Of a DNA stretch of 64,000 bases, positions 16,165-25,980 are shown in pieces. Under the pieces are notes generated by a model. That model was not told where the DNA came from, did no database searches, and saw only the letters and a list, made by a program, of their open reading frames with translations. A program made the translations under genes and the position numbers. Source of the DNA: Spirosoma sp. 48-14 (GTDB lineage: Bacteria; Bacteroidota; Bacteroidia; Cytophagales; Spirosomataceae); assembly GCF_001898575.1 (NCBI RefSeq), contig NZ_MKUD01000003.1, positions 62,001 to 126,000 of the forward strand, read 5' to 3'. Each line of letters starts with the position of its first letter. Positions within the stretch are counted from its first letter, which is position 1.

Positions 16165-18204
16165 CTATTTCTTTTCAGCTACGGGACCACGTTTGAGAAT
16201 GACAGGTTCGGCATGTTTGGCTACAATTCGGCTAAACAGCTCCCGAACGTTGGGATACTCTTCTGCATAATACATTGGCTTTCGCAGCATGATCCGACTC
16301 ATAATCTGAAGCTTATTTTCGGCATTCATGCCTATCTGATAGATAAATCGGCCGGCATTCTCAGGCAGCGTCATCGATACAGGTTTTGGCATTTCCTCAA
16401 CCTGGTAACCTTGCGGTAAGGTGTAGGTAACTATAAACGTTTCTTCCTTGGCGTAACCAAAATCAACCGGATAAAGTCGTTCAGGTTCTTTAAATGGATT
16501 AATACCATGGCCTTCGGTCAGCATCGGTCGTAAGTAAAGCCGGTCACCTGCGCGGCCACAGGCATCGGGGATCGAAAACGTATAATCGGTATTAAATGCA
16601 CTGCTGTTCCAGTCCGCCCCTGAAAAATCAACCTTCTCAATTTGCCAGATCGGTCTTCGTTTCCGAATGCCTTCCAGGTATTTTGTTTTACCCTCTGAAG
16701 CAAATGATTTGCGAGCCCTCAACGCACTATACCCTACCTGCGACTGCCGTAATGTACCCGTTATTTCTCCGTCATCGCTGATCGTAAACGATCCCGTATA
16801 CGAATCAACCTCTCGTTCAGTGGGCATCAGGGAAATAAACCGTGCCCCCGAGGAGTTCACTAGTCGTCCGGTTCCATTCAGGCAATGAACGGGCAACATA
16901 CCTGGTATCAGGAATGGGTCGGTAGCATCCAGCAGCATATCCTTACCACCAACCGAAACCTGAGCGACGACGTAATTGAATTTTCGAATCAGCGCATAAG
17001 ATTCATTGATGCGGCCATTAGACCGGGTACTCAGAATAACCGGATTCGCATCGAGGTCCATTTCACGCAGGAGAGCAACCAACATCAGATTAATACCGGC
17101 CGCATTTCCTTTTTTGTTCTCGAAAACCCGTTTAATATCCTCTTGAGAAACAAATCCACCGACTCCGTCCCATTTTATAGCTTTCCGGATAAACTCATAA
17201 GCTGCCGTCACCCGGCCCAGCGTATCGGCATGCTGGCTGAGTATGGTTTTAGCCGTTTCTCGCAGAAACGGAGCACGTTTAATCTGACCACCAAAGTCTA
17301 CATCGTTCAGCAGCGTCCGGTCGAGGTCGGTCCAACTTACCGATAAGTCGTGTTTCCGTAAATCGACCCATTGGTAACTGGCTAATTCAAACTCGATTTT
17401 AGCCATATAATCATCTTCGGTAGTGATATAGGCCTCGTCGCGGAAAGCCGGAATATCTTTCATGGCAAATCGATAGGCTGATGCCGACGCTCCATTTTGG
17501 CCAGGATACAAATCGACCGACTTGACGGTACGTTCATTTACCACCATCTGGATATACCCAGTCTGGAGGATTTTGTAATAAAAATAATCGGGAATCGTGA
17601 TTCGGTATTCGCTCCAGTTAACGGGAATATCCTGCTGAAACGTCCAGGTTCGGGGCGTATATCGAACACTAAAGGGCGTTCGGACCGTGTATTTATACTC
17701 GATGATGGTGCCTTCGCGTACGTTTGGCAATGTGTATTTTTCCAGGTAATAATCATCCGAAACCTTCTCCGAAAAGTGCGCTGTTTTCGGAAAGTGATCG
17801 ATCATTACGTTACCATCGACGATGTTGTAACTATAACCGTCAAACTCCGAAACGTATTCGTGCTGCCCCGATCGACCGCGCCGGGTAGAAATCTGCACGG
17901 TTGCCCGATTATAGGCTGACTTTTTGTTGATTTTAGTCCGGCTATGACAGGTAAACACCAGCCAGACTTCACCCTGATTTTCCTCAAACGTTACCTCGCC
18001 AAAATCGTAGAGTACGAGCGCTTCGGCAGTGGAGTCTGTTGACACTTTGGCAAACTCCTCGCGGGCGATGACCCCAAATTTGACTACTGGTGCCGGATCA
18101 GGGGCTTTATTTTTTGACTTTTGAGCGAACGAAACCGAAAAACTGAGACAAAATGATAGAACTACTGTTGCCAGCGAGCAATGGGCAAGCGAAGAAGGGA
18201 ACAT
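16165..18204 (-). CDS. DUF3857/transglutaminase-like protein with degenerate active site
   Basis: A 679-residue secreted paralogue of the downstream protein. The ATG at 18204 begins a signal peptide (MFPSSLAHCSLATVV, cleavage near FAQ); the ATG 12 codons earlier adds only a proline-rich lead. The DUF3857 domain is followed by a transglutaminase-like fold in which the Cys position reads KKGNAAG (Ala368) and the His position reads FNYVVA (Tyr411), so the triad is lost. Such degenerate members paired with an intact one are found in this phylum, as I recall. The likely role is binding or partnering with the active protein encoded two bases downstream. Confidence 0.85.
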   Translation of the reverse strand: MFPSSLAHCSLATVVLSFCLSFSVSFAQKSKNKAPDPAPVVKFGVIAREEFAKVSTDSTAEALVLYDFGEVTFEENQGEVWLVFTCHSRTKINKKSAYNRATVQISTRRGRSGQHEYVSEFDGYSYNIVDGNVMIDHFPKTAHFSEKVSDDYYLEKYTLPNVREGTIIEYKYTVRTPFSVRYTPRTWTFQQDIPVNWSEYRITIPDYFYYKILQTGYIQMVVNERTVKSVDLYPGQNGASASAYRFAMKDIPAFRDEAYITTEDDYMAKIEFELASYQWVDLRKHDLSVSWTDLDRTLLNDVDFGGQIKRAPFLRETAKTILSQHADTLGRVTAAYEFIRKAIKWDGVGGFVSQEDIKRVFENKKGNAAGINLMLVALLREMDLDANPVILSTRSNGRINESYALIRKFNYVVAQVSVGGKDMLLDATDPFLIPGMLPVHCLNGTGRLVNSSGARFISLMPTEREVDSYTGSFTISDDGEITGTLRQSQVGYSALRARKSFASEGKTKYLEGIRKRRPIWQIEKVDFSGADWNSSAFNTDYTFSIPDACGRAGDRLYLRPMLTEGHGINPFKEPERLYPVDFGYAKEETFIVTYTLPQGYQVEEMPKPVSMTLPENAGRFIYQIGMNAENKLQIMSRIMLRKPMYYAEEYPNVRELFSRIVAKHAEPVILKRGPVAEKK

Positions 18205-18302
18205 AAATGGTGGATATGGTACGTAACTATTTGCGGCCAAGATAAGCGTTTAGCCATATTTCTACAATGCCCGTATAGAAAATAACAATATCTAGTTCAT
18301 GA

Positions 18303-20009
18303 CTATTCCCACGACAGTTTCAGCAACGACACGCCCTGACGAGGTAATGAAAATGGGAGAATGGCTTCGCCATTTTTTACGGTGATCCACTCTGGTGAGG
18401 TTAGCAGTTGCAATTGGCCCGCTTTCTCCAGTTCCGCAACCTGTTCGGGGGTAGGCGTCTTGGGTGATCCCATTTTTTTCCAGATTTCATACGAGTTACT
18501 ATGCTCTTTGTCGATGCGGTAATGCTGGATCAACACTCGTTGGGCAGGCACCCCTTTTAATTGCACCGACACAGGCGCATCAGGGGCCGGTGCATTGTCG
18601 TCGTGATAATGCCAGACCAGTACCGAAGCCGTTTTCGCATCTTTTGTGGCTAAGGCATTGATATCGGGCTCGGCCCGCACACTCTGATCCCGAATCCGGG
18701 CGTAATCGTAGCCGGAACCACCCGAAACACCTACCCGATTTCCGCCCATCATGCCAAACATTCGAAATACATTCAGAACGGGCTTATCGACACCATTCGT
18801 GGCCAGATCGCGGAAGCCCCGAAACCAGGGCTGATCCTCAAACTCAAACGCCCAGGTAACCGCTCCTTCCAGATTGACCCCATGCGATTGGGCCAGGTCA
18901 TATTTGCGAGCAAACGAAGCGGCTGTATAGCTTGAGTACATGGTTCCGTTGCGATAGGCATTCTGCGGGTGTAAATCTTCCGAGCAGGCGGCACATCCCT
19001 CCGGGTCCGATTCACCAATAATGATCGGTAGCTGTTTCAAGGTCGGGTACGAGGCCACAATCTCACACCCTTTGCTAATGTCGCGGAATTGAGTGCCCAT
19101 ATTCATTTGCACCACGCCGTTGACTAACTTCGGTGCTCCCTTCGCATGAAAGGTTATAAAATCAATGGGCGAACCCGTTTTGCCGGTAACATAATTGGTT
19201 CCACTCACCACATGGTCCATGAAAGCCTTGAAAAATTTCTGCGAGCCTTCGCTACCGGGGCCTGTTACCTCGGGGCCACCCATTTTAGCCGTCGGTAAGG
19301 CCCGTTTTACTGCATCGGCGGTGTAGTCGTAGAGCTTGATATACTCCTCCGTAGTGCCTTTCCAGTAGCTGATGTTTGGTTCATTCCACAATTCCCAGTA
19401 CCAGCTTTCGACCTCTTTCTGACCATAACGGGCTATGGAATGTTTCACCCACTGAAAGACTAGTTCACTCCATTTTTTGTAATCGGTTGGCGGGTAGGCC
19501 CAACCCGTATAGATATCGTTGTAGTTATCGCCGGGTTTCCAGTAATGGCGATAGGGCTTTGGTTTGGTCGAAAGCGCTTCCGGCATGAATCCGATCTGGG
19601 CAATGGGTTTCATACCACGCTCGATGTACGTATCGAAAATTTTATCGACGATGGTCCAGTCATAGACGGGATTACCTTTTTTATCCTCCGTATACGCGTT
19701 GGTTGATCCCCATTTCAGAGCGGCTGTGCCATCGCCCGTAACCAGCAGGCTATGTGCCCGTACATTGACAGGTACTTTACTCAACTGCGAAATTTTTGTC
19801 AGCAGTTTTTTCCCATCTTTCATGTAGGTATAGTTCGGCTCATCGTAGCCAAACCACGCCCAGATCGGTTTCAGAGGTCCTTTGTCGGCTTGTAAATCAA
19901 CGTTGATGTTAATTGGCTGGGGTTGAGACCCCTGTGCAGAACTAATCGTAGTTGCCCAGCTATAGATCAAAATAGCGGTTATGCAGGCAAAGACTTTCCG
20001 TAATTTCAT
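18303..20009 (-). CDS. secreted GH39-like glycoside hydrolase
   Basis: A 568-residue protein with a signal peptide (cleavage near SSAQG). The TIM-barrel markers of GH39 are present: acid/base Glu210 in ELWNEPN and a likely nucleophile Glu333 in PIIIGESDPEG. GH39 enzymes are mostly beta-xylosidases or alpha-L-iduronidases. The C-terminal part (about 430-568) looks like the usual accessory beta domain. It lies next to a GH16 gene in the same direction, 144 bases away, so both may attack beta-glucan or mixed plant or algal glycan. Specificity is not decided by the sequence. Confidence 0.85.
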   Translation of the reverse strand: MKLRKVFACITAILIYSWATTISSAQGSQPQPININVDLQADKGPLKPIWAWFGYDEPNYTYMKDGKKLLTKISQLSKVPVNVRAHSLLVTGDGTAALKWGSTNAYTEDKKGNPVYDWTIVDKIFDTYIERGMKPIAQIGFMPEALSTKPKPYRHYWKPGDNYNDIYTGWAYPPTDYKKWSELVFQWVKHSIARYGQKEVESWYWELWNEPNISYWKGTTEEYIKLYDYTADAVKRALPTAKMGGPEVTGPGSEGSQKFFKAFMDHVVSGTNYVTGKTGSPIDFITFHAKGAPKLVNGVVQMNMGTQFRDISKGCEIVASYPTLKQLPIIIGESDPEGCAACSEDLHPQNAYRNGTMYSSYTAASFARKYDLAQSHGVNLEGAVTWAFEFEDQPWFRGFRDLATNGVDKPVLNVFRMFGMMGGNRVGVSGGSGYDYARIRDQSVRAEPDINALATKDAKTASVLVWHYHDDNAPAPDAPVSVQLKGVPAQRVLIQHYRIDKEHSNSYEIWKKMGSPKTPTPEQVAELEKAGQLQLLTSPEWITVKNGEAILPFSLPRQGVSLLKLSWE

Positions 20010-20153
20010 TGCGTGTAGGGAAGATATTGTACCCTAAAGAAACCGACCGGGTACGGTTTACCCTTAGATGCCTTAAAATGCATGCCTACTGACCACGATG
20101 AATCCCCGAACGTTTTACAACCGTGAGTAAAGTGCTGCGCCTGGTCAAACATA

Positions 20154-21011
20154 TTATTGTTTCTGATATACCCGAACGTAGTCGACCTCAAATCGAGTTG
20201 GGAAGGCAGTATTGGTAGGGTCTCCCCCATTATCGCCACCAATGGCCAGATTCAGCAGGATATAATGCGGCTGGCGAAAGGGATTACTCTTCGTGCCATC
20301 CCCATTGATCGTTTCCGCTAATGAAACCTCATTCAGCAACGCATCGTCGACATACAGCCGAATAGCCGATTCGTCCCAGTCCATCCGCCAGATATGAAAT
20401 TTCTTCGCCCAATCGGGAACGTTGAAGGTACTAATCGGCTTTTTTATTGATCGCCATTCAGCTGTATATCGCTTTGCCGTTCCCCAGGCTACATTCGCCA
20501 GCAACATACTCCGGTAATACTCCATAATGTCGATTTCACCATTGGAAGGCCACTCACCGGCAACACCCAATGTCCAGAAAGCAGGCCACAAACCGGGGCT
20601 GATGTCGATACGCCCCCGCATTTCGAAGCGGCCGTATTGCCAGCTATGCAACTCACGCGTGTGCAGACTAGAAGCTGTATAGTCGATAGTAGGGCGATTG
20701 GTCCTCCAGTCGGAGCTATTTGGCTGGTAGGTTGGATTCGGCTTTTGCTCCCGTCGCCCTTCAATAATCAGCATGCCATTTTCGCAGCTGGCATTTTCGG
20801 GCTGATACCACTGAATTTCATGGTTCCGCACGAACCCCTTTTCAAAAGACCAATTTTTGGAATTAGGAGGGCCAGGTGTATCAAATTCATCCGCCCATAC
20901 GAGTTTCCAATTGCCTTTCGATTTATCCGATGGAGCGACAGATTGACCGAATCCAGCCTGACTGATGAGTATCGCGGTTAATAGGAGTAGTAAACGGTTC
21001 ATAGAGTTCAT
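20154..21011 (-). CDS. GH16 endo-beta-glucanase, laminarinase-like
   Basis: A 285-residue secreted enzyme. The ATG at 21011 (MNSMNRLLLL) starts a normal signal peptide; the longer frame back to 21122 runs through an inverted repeat and is rejected. The GH16 catalytic signature is Glu159-Ile-Asp161-Ile-Met-Glu164 in NGEIDIMEYY, with Trp-rich subsites (GLWPAFWTLG, FHIWRMDWDESAIR) and the C-terminal FEVDYVRVYQ strand. This form with the extra Met in the ExDxxE motif is typical of beta-1,3-glucanases. It likely hydrolyses laminarin-type glucan outside the cell. Confidence 0.92.
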   Translation of the reverse strand: MNSMNRLLLLLTAILISQAGFGQSVAPSDKSKGNWKLVWADEFDTPGPPNSKNWSFEKGFVRNHEIQWYQPENASCENGMLIIEGRREQKPNPTYQPNSSDWRTNRPTIDYTASSLHTRELHSWQYGRFEMRGRIDISPGLWPAFWTLGVAGEWPSNGEIDIMEYYRSMLLANVAWGTAKRYTAEWRSIKKPISTFNVPDWAKKFHIWRMDWDESAIRLYVDDALLNEVSLAETINGDGTKSNPFRQPHYILLNLAIGGDNGGDPTNTAFPTRFEVDYVRVYQKQ

Positions 21012-21057
21012 TTTTCCCTTATGTATCTCTCTACTAGATACTTGATTTAAAATGATA

Positions 21058-21118
21058 CATCCCGACGAAGAAGATCCACTAACATTCACCATGTTGAGAT
21101 CCCACCTTCGTCGGGATG
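21058..21118. repeat. 13-bp inverted repeat with structured spacer
   Basis: CATCCCGACGAAG (21058-21070) and CTTCGTCGGGATG (21106-21118) are perfectly complementary. The 35-base spacer has AACAT and ATGTT plus GATC on both sides, so a longer imperfect stem is possible. It lies between the dehydrogenase stop (21164) and the GH16 start (21011) and may be the terminator of the hydroxyproline operon. Confidence 0.7.
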
Positions 21119-21163
21119 GCAAAAAAATCGTTTGAACCCCTTCAGCAGGAAGAGGCCCAATGA

Positions 21164-22726
21164 CTACTCATTCGTAAACTTGCCATTCACCAGCCGCCAG
21201 ATATGCAATGGATTGGCAGCCTTCAACTCATCAGGAAGCAAGGCATCCGGGAAATTCTGATAACAAACCGGGCGCGCAAAGCGCAGAATGGCATTCGTAC
21301 CGACAGACGTAGAACGCGAATCAGTTGTAGCCGGATAAGGACCTCCATGCTGCATGGCGTGGCTTACTTCGACACCCGTTGGGAAACCATTGATCAACAA
21401 TCGCCCAACTTTTTGTTCCAGTATCTCCAGTAGATCGGCATATTCCAGTAACTCGTCGTCGGTTCCGTAAACGGTCGCGGTCAGGTGTCCTTCAAGCCCC
21501 TTTGCTACCGCCAGCAACTCATCGCGGCTACCCGCTTCAACGACAACACTGCTTGGGCCAAATACTTCTTCGGCAATGGCAGGGTTGGACAGCAGCGCTT
21601 CGCCCGTGGTGGCCAATAACGTAGGCGTACCGTTGGCAAAACTTTCAGCACTTGGAGCCTGCGCCACAACCTGAACACCTTCTGTACTGCTCAGCTTGCT
21701 CAGTCCGTTTGTAAACGCCTGTTGAATTCCCTGAGTGAGCATAGTAGCAGGTTGACTACCAGCCACTACCCGACCTGCTTCCTGCACAAACGCCTGCGAT
21801 TCGGGCGACTGTTGCACAATGGCCAGTCCGGGATTGGTACAAAACTGCCCTACGCCTAACGTAACTGAACCGACATAACTCTGAGCAATGGCACTCCCTT
21901 TCTCTTTCAGCAGTTCAGGCAAAAAGAAAACCGGGTTTGTACTACCCATTTCAGCATAAACTGGAATGGGTTCATGCCGCCGAGCAGCCGCATCGAATAT
22001 AGCTTTGCCACCCCGCCATGACCCTGTGAAACCAATGGCCTTAATGGCAGGATGCTCCACAATGGCCATACCTACGGCTACCGTGCGGCCCTGTACCAGC
22101 GAGAACGTTCCGGCAGGCAATCCACAGACTTCAACGGCCCGGCTAATGGCATCTCCAACGAGTTGAGAAGTCCCCGGATGGGCTGGGTGCCCTTTTACCA
22201 CAACCGGACAACCAGCCGCCAGCGCCGAAGCGGTATCCCCTCCAGCAACTGAAAAGGCCAGTGGAAAATTGCTCGCGCCAAAAACGCCAACCGGCCCCAG
22301 TGGTCGCAACATCTGACGCAAATCAGGCCGGGGCAGAGGCTGACGGTCGGGCAGGGCCTTATCGATTCGGGCATTTACCCACGAGCCTTCACGCAGGTAT
22401 TCGGCAAACAGCCGTAGCTGGCCTGTTGTGCGCCCACGCTCGCCTGTCAGCCGGGCGAGTGGCAAGCCCGATTCGGCCTGAGCCCGATTGAGTAATTCAT
22501 CACCTAATGCTTCGATTTCGGTCGCAATCTGCTCCAGAAATCTTGCCTTTTCGGCACCCGATTTCTTCCGGTATTCGGTAAACGCTTCGGCAGCCCGTTC
22601 GCAAGCCTGCGCTACTTCGGCGGCTGTTGCTTCCTGAAAATCACCAGGCAGGAATTGACCAGTAGCGGGATTAATACCCTGAAATGTTTCGGGAGTGGAG
22701 GGCATAACCGTTGGTAAGTCCATCAT
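21164..22726 (-). CDS. 2-oxoglutarate semialdehyde dehydrogenase (2,5-dioxovalerate dehydrogenase)
   Basis: A 520-residue aldehyde dehydrogenase of the KGSADH type, which oxidises 2-oxoglutarate semialdehyde to 2-oxoglutarate with NAD(P). Catalytic residues are Cys296 in GQFCTNPG, Glu259 in YAEMGSTNP and Asn153 in GASNFPLAF; the nucleotide-binding GFTGSWRGG motif is at 232-240. It is the final enzyme of hydroxyproline and of some sugar-acid pathways; the neighbouring epimerase, oxidase and DapA-like deaminase point to hydroxyproline. It is the last gene of the minus-strand run. Confidence 0.93.
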   Translation of the reverse strand: MMDLPTVMPSTPETFQGINPATGQFLPGDFQEATAAEVAQACERAAEAFTEYRKKSGAEKARFLEQIATEIEALGDELLNRAQAESGLPLARLTGERGRTTGQLRLFAEYLREGSWVNARIDKALPDRQPLPRPDLRQMLRPLGPVGVFGASNFPLAFSVAGGDTASALAAGCPVVVKGHPAHPGTSQLVGDAISRAVEVCGLPAGTFSLVQGRTVAVGMAIVEHPAIKAIGFTGSWRGGKAIFDAAARRHEPIPVYAEMGSTNPVFFLPELLKEKGSAIAQSYVGSVTLGVGQFCTNPGLAIVQQSPESQAFVQEAGRVVAGSQPATMLTQGIQQAFTNGLSKLSSTEGVQVVAQAPSAESFANGTPTLLATTGEALLSNPAIAEEVFGPSSVVVEAGSRDELLAVAKGLEGHLTATVYGTDDELLEYADLLEILEQKVGRLLINGFPTGVEVSHAMQHGGPYPATTDSRSTSVGTNAILRFARPVCYQNFPDALLPDELKAANPLHIWRLVNGKFTNE

Positions 22727-22836
22727 AACAAATGGGATAAAATAAGTGTGCTTTAGGGTTTACGGTATACGATGGCCGATGTATAAGGATGGTTTGTATC
22801 AGCCACTATATATCGAAAACGGTAAACAAAAAACGA

Positions 22837-24591
22837 TCAACGTGTTGCTGATTCAACAGCGTAGAATCGCCAATTAGTTTTAAAATCTTTATCTAATTTC
22901 TGGTTAGTAAGAATGGCCCGTACCATTTCTACTGGCATCGAGTTAAGCTGCATAACCGCGTCGTGGTACTGCTTGTAGGTCATCTTTCCACTGTCGACCA
23001 ATTCTTTTTTCAACGCCCAGAACTGGAACGCACCCGTCATATACGCCAATTGGTATAGGGGTGGATAGCCTCCCACAAACGACCGGCGCACCTCTCCTTC
23101 GGCATTGGCCCGCTCATGCCCTACGCGATCAACCAGAAAGTCGATACACTGCTGGGGCGACCATTGGCCAAGATGGTAATTGAGCGAGAAAATAATGCGG
23201 GCGCAACGGTGCATCCGCCAGAACAACATACCAATCCGATCTTCGGGAGACTGGGGAAACCCCTGATCCCACAAGACCATTTCCCAGTACAAGGCCCAGC
23301 CTTCAATCCAGAATGGAGTGTCGAACTGCCGATATACCTTATACCGATTGTTCATAAAGCCCTGTAAATGATGCCCAGCAATGAGTTCGTGATGGACCGT
23401 AGCCCGGGAGAAATGTGGATTGTTTCCGCGCATACTCATCAGTTTATCGGGGTGCGACATGTCGCTGGTGGGATAGGAAATGAGTAACTGTTCACCGCCC
23501 AGAAAAAATGGAGCTACGCGCTGGCGTTCGGGCGACATCATGTTCATGCGCCAAGTTTCTTCGGCCAATGGAGGAATCGTAATCAAGTCTTTGTTTTTGA
23601 GGAAAGCGATGGATTCGTTGTACAGTCCTAAAATCATTTCGGGCTGTTTGCCAACAGGCACGTAGGTGTTTTTGACTTTCTCCTGAGCCGCTTTCCAGTT
23701 ATCTCCAAAACCCATCTCGCGGGAAGCTTTCAGCAGTTCACGGTCACACCAGGCAAATTCCTTATTCGCAATCTCGATCAACTCTTCCGGCGAATACGGA
23801 ATCATTTCGACCTGTAGCTGGCGAAGTAATTCGGTTCGCCCAACAGCTACGCCCGCAATGCCACTCCCATCGTCTTTCGTCGGCGCAGCTTCCTTCGCCT
23901 TTTTCTGAAAAAATTTCACATAGGCATTCAATAGGCTATCGGCTTTCGGATACGATTTCTCCATCCACCAGCTGAAGGTAGGGTCGTAGGCGTTGTAGAA
24001 GGTATAAACACTTTTAAGTGCTTGCTGTAATCCCTGCGCCGTCGATTCAGCCCGTCGTACCAAAGCCGGGTCCAGTTTACCGCTTTTCTCCACTTCTTTC
24101 TGAGCAGCTACAATCTGCGGCCCCAACTTATTCAGATTGGCAGCCAACGCCTGTGCATTCAGAACATGCCCCCGCCGACGTAATTTTTCAACGGCATAAA
24201 TCGAATCGGCAAAGGGGAACCACGGTTTTATCGTAGAACGCTCTTCGGCTTCCTGATTCAGTTTATACAGTTCCTGCTGTAAATTCCGCCGAAACAGCAG
24301 GTAATCGACCCGGCTGTCAGTCGTCATGCGGTCGAAATCCAACTTCTGTAGTTTTTCCAGATACTCACTGTGCAGTTTCTGAAATCGCTCCCGACGCTCT
24401 GGCGATCCTGTTATCGTATAAAAACGACTTAAGCTTCCGTAATCTGCCTCATACTGAGTCAACTGATGATGAACATCACTCGTTTGCGGATTGATAGCTT
24501 TGAGGTAAGCCGGTTGGCCAATAGCTTTCGGAAAAGTAATAGCTAGGCTAAGGGCAATAAGGGGCAGGAGGAATGATTTCAGTGATGGCAT
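22837..24591 (-). CDS. secreted DUF885 family peptidase-like protein
   Basis: A 584-residue protein with a signal peptide (to about KAIGQ26). The DUF885 metal-binding signature is HHELIAGHHLQ, with His401, Glu402 and His407, followed by the helical motif FWIEGWALYWEMVLW and late GGYPPLYQLAYMTGAFQF. DUF885 proteins resemble M32/M3-like zincin carboxypeptidases, but most have no measured activity. Position inside the hydroxyproline operon suggests that it might release hydroxyproline or short collagen- or extensin-derived peptides outside the cytoplasm; this is inference from context. Confidence 0.88.
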   Translation of the reverse strand: MPSLKSFLLPLIALSLAITFPKAIGQPAYLKAINPQTSDVHHQLTQYEADYGSLSRFYTITGSPERRERFQKLHSEYLEKLQKLDFDRMTTDSRVDYLLFRRNLQQELYKLNQEAEERSTIKPWFPFADSIYAVEKLRRRGHVLNAQALAANLNKLGPQIVAAQKEVEKSGKLDPALVRRAESTAQGLQQALKSVYTFYNAYDPTFSWWMEKSYPKADSLLNAYVKFFQKKAKEAAPTKDDGSGIAGVAVGRTELLRQLQVEMIPYSPEELIEIANKEFAWCDRELLKASREMGFGDNWKAAQEKVKNTYVPVGKQPEMILGLYNESIAFLKNKDLITIPPLAEETWRMNMMSPERQRVAPFFLGGEQLLISYPTSDMSHPDKLMSMRGNNPHFSRATVHHELIAGHHLQGFMNNRYKVYRQFDTPFWIEGWALYWEMVLWDQGFPQSPEDRIGMLFWRMHRCARIIFSLNYHLGQWSPQQCIDFLVDRVGHERANAEGEVRRSFVGGYPPLYQLAYMTGAFQFWALKKELVDSGKMTYKQYHDAVMQLNSMPVEMVRAILTNQKLDKDFKTNWRFYAVESATR

Positions 24592-24624
24592 GAAGTGTAG
24601 CGATTGATAAAACCTGTCAACTCA

Positions 24625-25869
24625 TTAAGCAAAACGATTAGGATTAAAGGCTGTCAATTCCATACTCTGGGGCGAATGGCTGATCAGTTCACTGACCAGT
24701 TTACCCGTGGCAGGTCCCAGACTAACGCCCATCATCCCATGTCCCGTAGCCAGCACCACATTGTCGCAGTGCTCTGTCCGGCCAATATAGGGCAACCCAT
24801 CGGGCGAGCAGGGACGTAATCCACGCCAAATGGAATCGGCAACGGGCATATCCACCCGAATATCGGGGTAATACTGGTTAATGGACTCGGCAATCCCTCG
24901 CACCCGATTCATATTCACGCTCATATCGGTACCCGCTACTTCCAGCGTACCTGCAAAACGCAGATTACCACCGATGGGTGTAGCCGTAGCCCGTGCTTCC
25001 AGCATGATGGCCGGTATCTGGATATCGTTAACTGTACCAGGGAGCATAAAACTATATCCTTTCCCGCCCTGTAGTGGCAACGACAAACCCAGTTGCCTGG
25101 CAATTCCCGGCGACCAAGCTCCACCCGCAATCACGACCTCATCGACTTCGAACGAACCCCGCGCATGAACAGTGGTTATGCGAGCCCCCGACGTACCAAA
25201 GCCCGTAACCGGATGATTTTCCAGAATGGTTACGCCCTCCTGCCGTAAATAGTCGACCAGGGCGAGCATCAGTTCATTAGGGTTCAGATGAGCGTCGCCG
25301 GGATAATACACTGCCCCCTGCACCGTTACCCGTACATGGGGCTCCAACTCCTGCACCTGTTTACCGTTCAGGAGTTGGGCTTCTACACCGGCCCGGTTAG
25401 CAATTTCGGCCTCTTCCGCCATTTCATGCTCGGCGGCAGCCGTTTTATACAGCATAAACAAGCCCCGCTCCTGCCAGCCAAACGAGAAACCGTCGCGGTT
25501 AGCGAGGTCCTGATACAGTCGTTTGCTCAGAAAACTAAGGTCGCGCAGAACCGGAATCGAGCGCTCCACATGCTCGGGCGTAGAATGCTTGTAGAAAAGC
25601 CATCCCCAACGCATAAGCTCAGCATCGAGCCGGGGTTTGACATAAAACGGGCTGGTTGATTTCAGCATCCAGCGCAATCCTTTGGCAATCATACCGGGTT
25701 GAGCCAGCGGCACAATATGACTCGGCACAATCATACCTGCATTGCCAAACGAACAGCCATTGGCAATATGTGCCTGTTCAAACAAGGTTACCGTATGTCC
25801 CGCTTTATGCAGATAATAAGCCGAACAGAGGCCAATGATACCCCCTCCGATTACACCAATGTGCGCCAT
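24625..25869 (-). CDS. FAD-dependent D-amino-acid oxidoreductase, likely cis-4-hydroxy-D-proline oxidase
   Basis: A 414-residue DAO-family flavoprotein with the N-terminal dinucleotide fold GVIGGGIIGLCSAYYL and later VIAGGAWSPGIARQLGLSLPLQ plus the FAD-contact GHGMMGVSLGPATGK. This family includes DadA-type dehydrogenases. In this operon it follows the 4-hydroxyproline epimerase gene, and so most likely oxidises cis-4-hydroxy-D-proline to pyrroline-4-hydroxy-2-carboxylate. Electron acceptor is not evident. Its start lies five bases from the octamer hairpin at 25875-25978. Confidence 0.88.
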   Translation of the reverse strand: MAHIGVIGGGIIGLCSAYYLHKAGHTVTLFEQAHIANGCSFGNAGMIVPSHIVPLAQPGMIAKGLRWMLKSTSPFYVKPRLDAELMRWGWLFYKHSTPEHVERSIPVLRDLSFLSKRLYQDLANRDGFSFGWQERGLFMLYKTAAAEHEMAEEAEIANRAGVEAQLLNGKQVQELEPHVRVTVQGAVYYPGDAHLNPNELMLALVDYLRQEGVTILENHPVTGFGTSGARITTVHARGSFEVDEVVIAGGAWSPGIARQLGLSLPLQGGKGYSFMLPGTVNDIQIPAIMLEARATATPIGGNLRFAGTLEVAGTDMSVNMNRVRGIAESINQYYPDIRVDMPVADSIWRGLRPCSPDGLPYIGRTEHCDNVVLATGHGMMGVSLGPATGKLVSELISHSPQSMELTAFNPNRFA

Positions 25870-25874
25870 TTTTT

Positions 25875-25978
25875 AAAGAGTGAAAGAGTGAAAGAGTGAA
25901 TGAGTGAAAGAGTGTGGTCCGGCATTCCGGCTGACGAATTCAATTTCGCTCATTCACTCATTCACTCTTTCACTCTTT
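25875..25978. repeat. octamer-repeat inverted element between epimerase and oxidase genes
   Basis: The left arm holds five tandem octamers of the AAAGAGTG type (25875-25914). The right arm (25947-25978) holds four complementary octamers CGCTCATT, CACTCATT, CACTCTTT, CACTCTTT. In minus-strand mRNA it makes a long intercistronic hairpin in the hydroxyproline operon. It is a member of the same family as 26991-27058 and 40386-40476. Confidence 0.85.
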
Positions 25979-25980
25979 AT

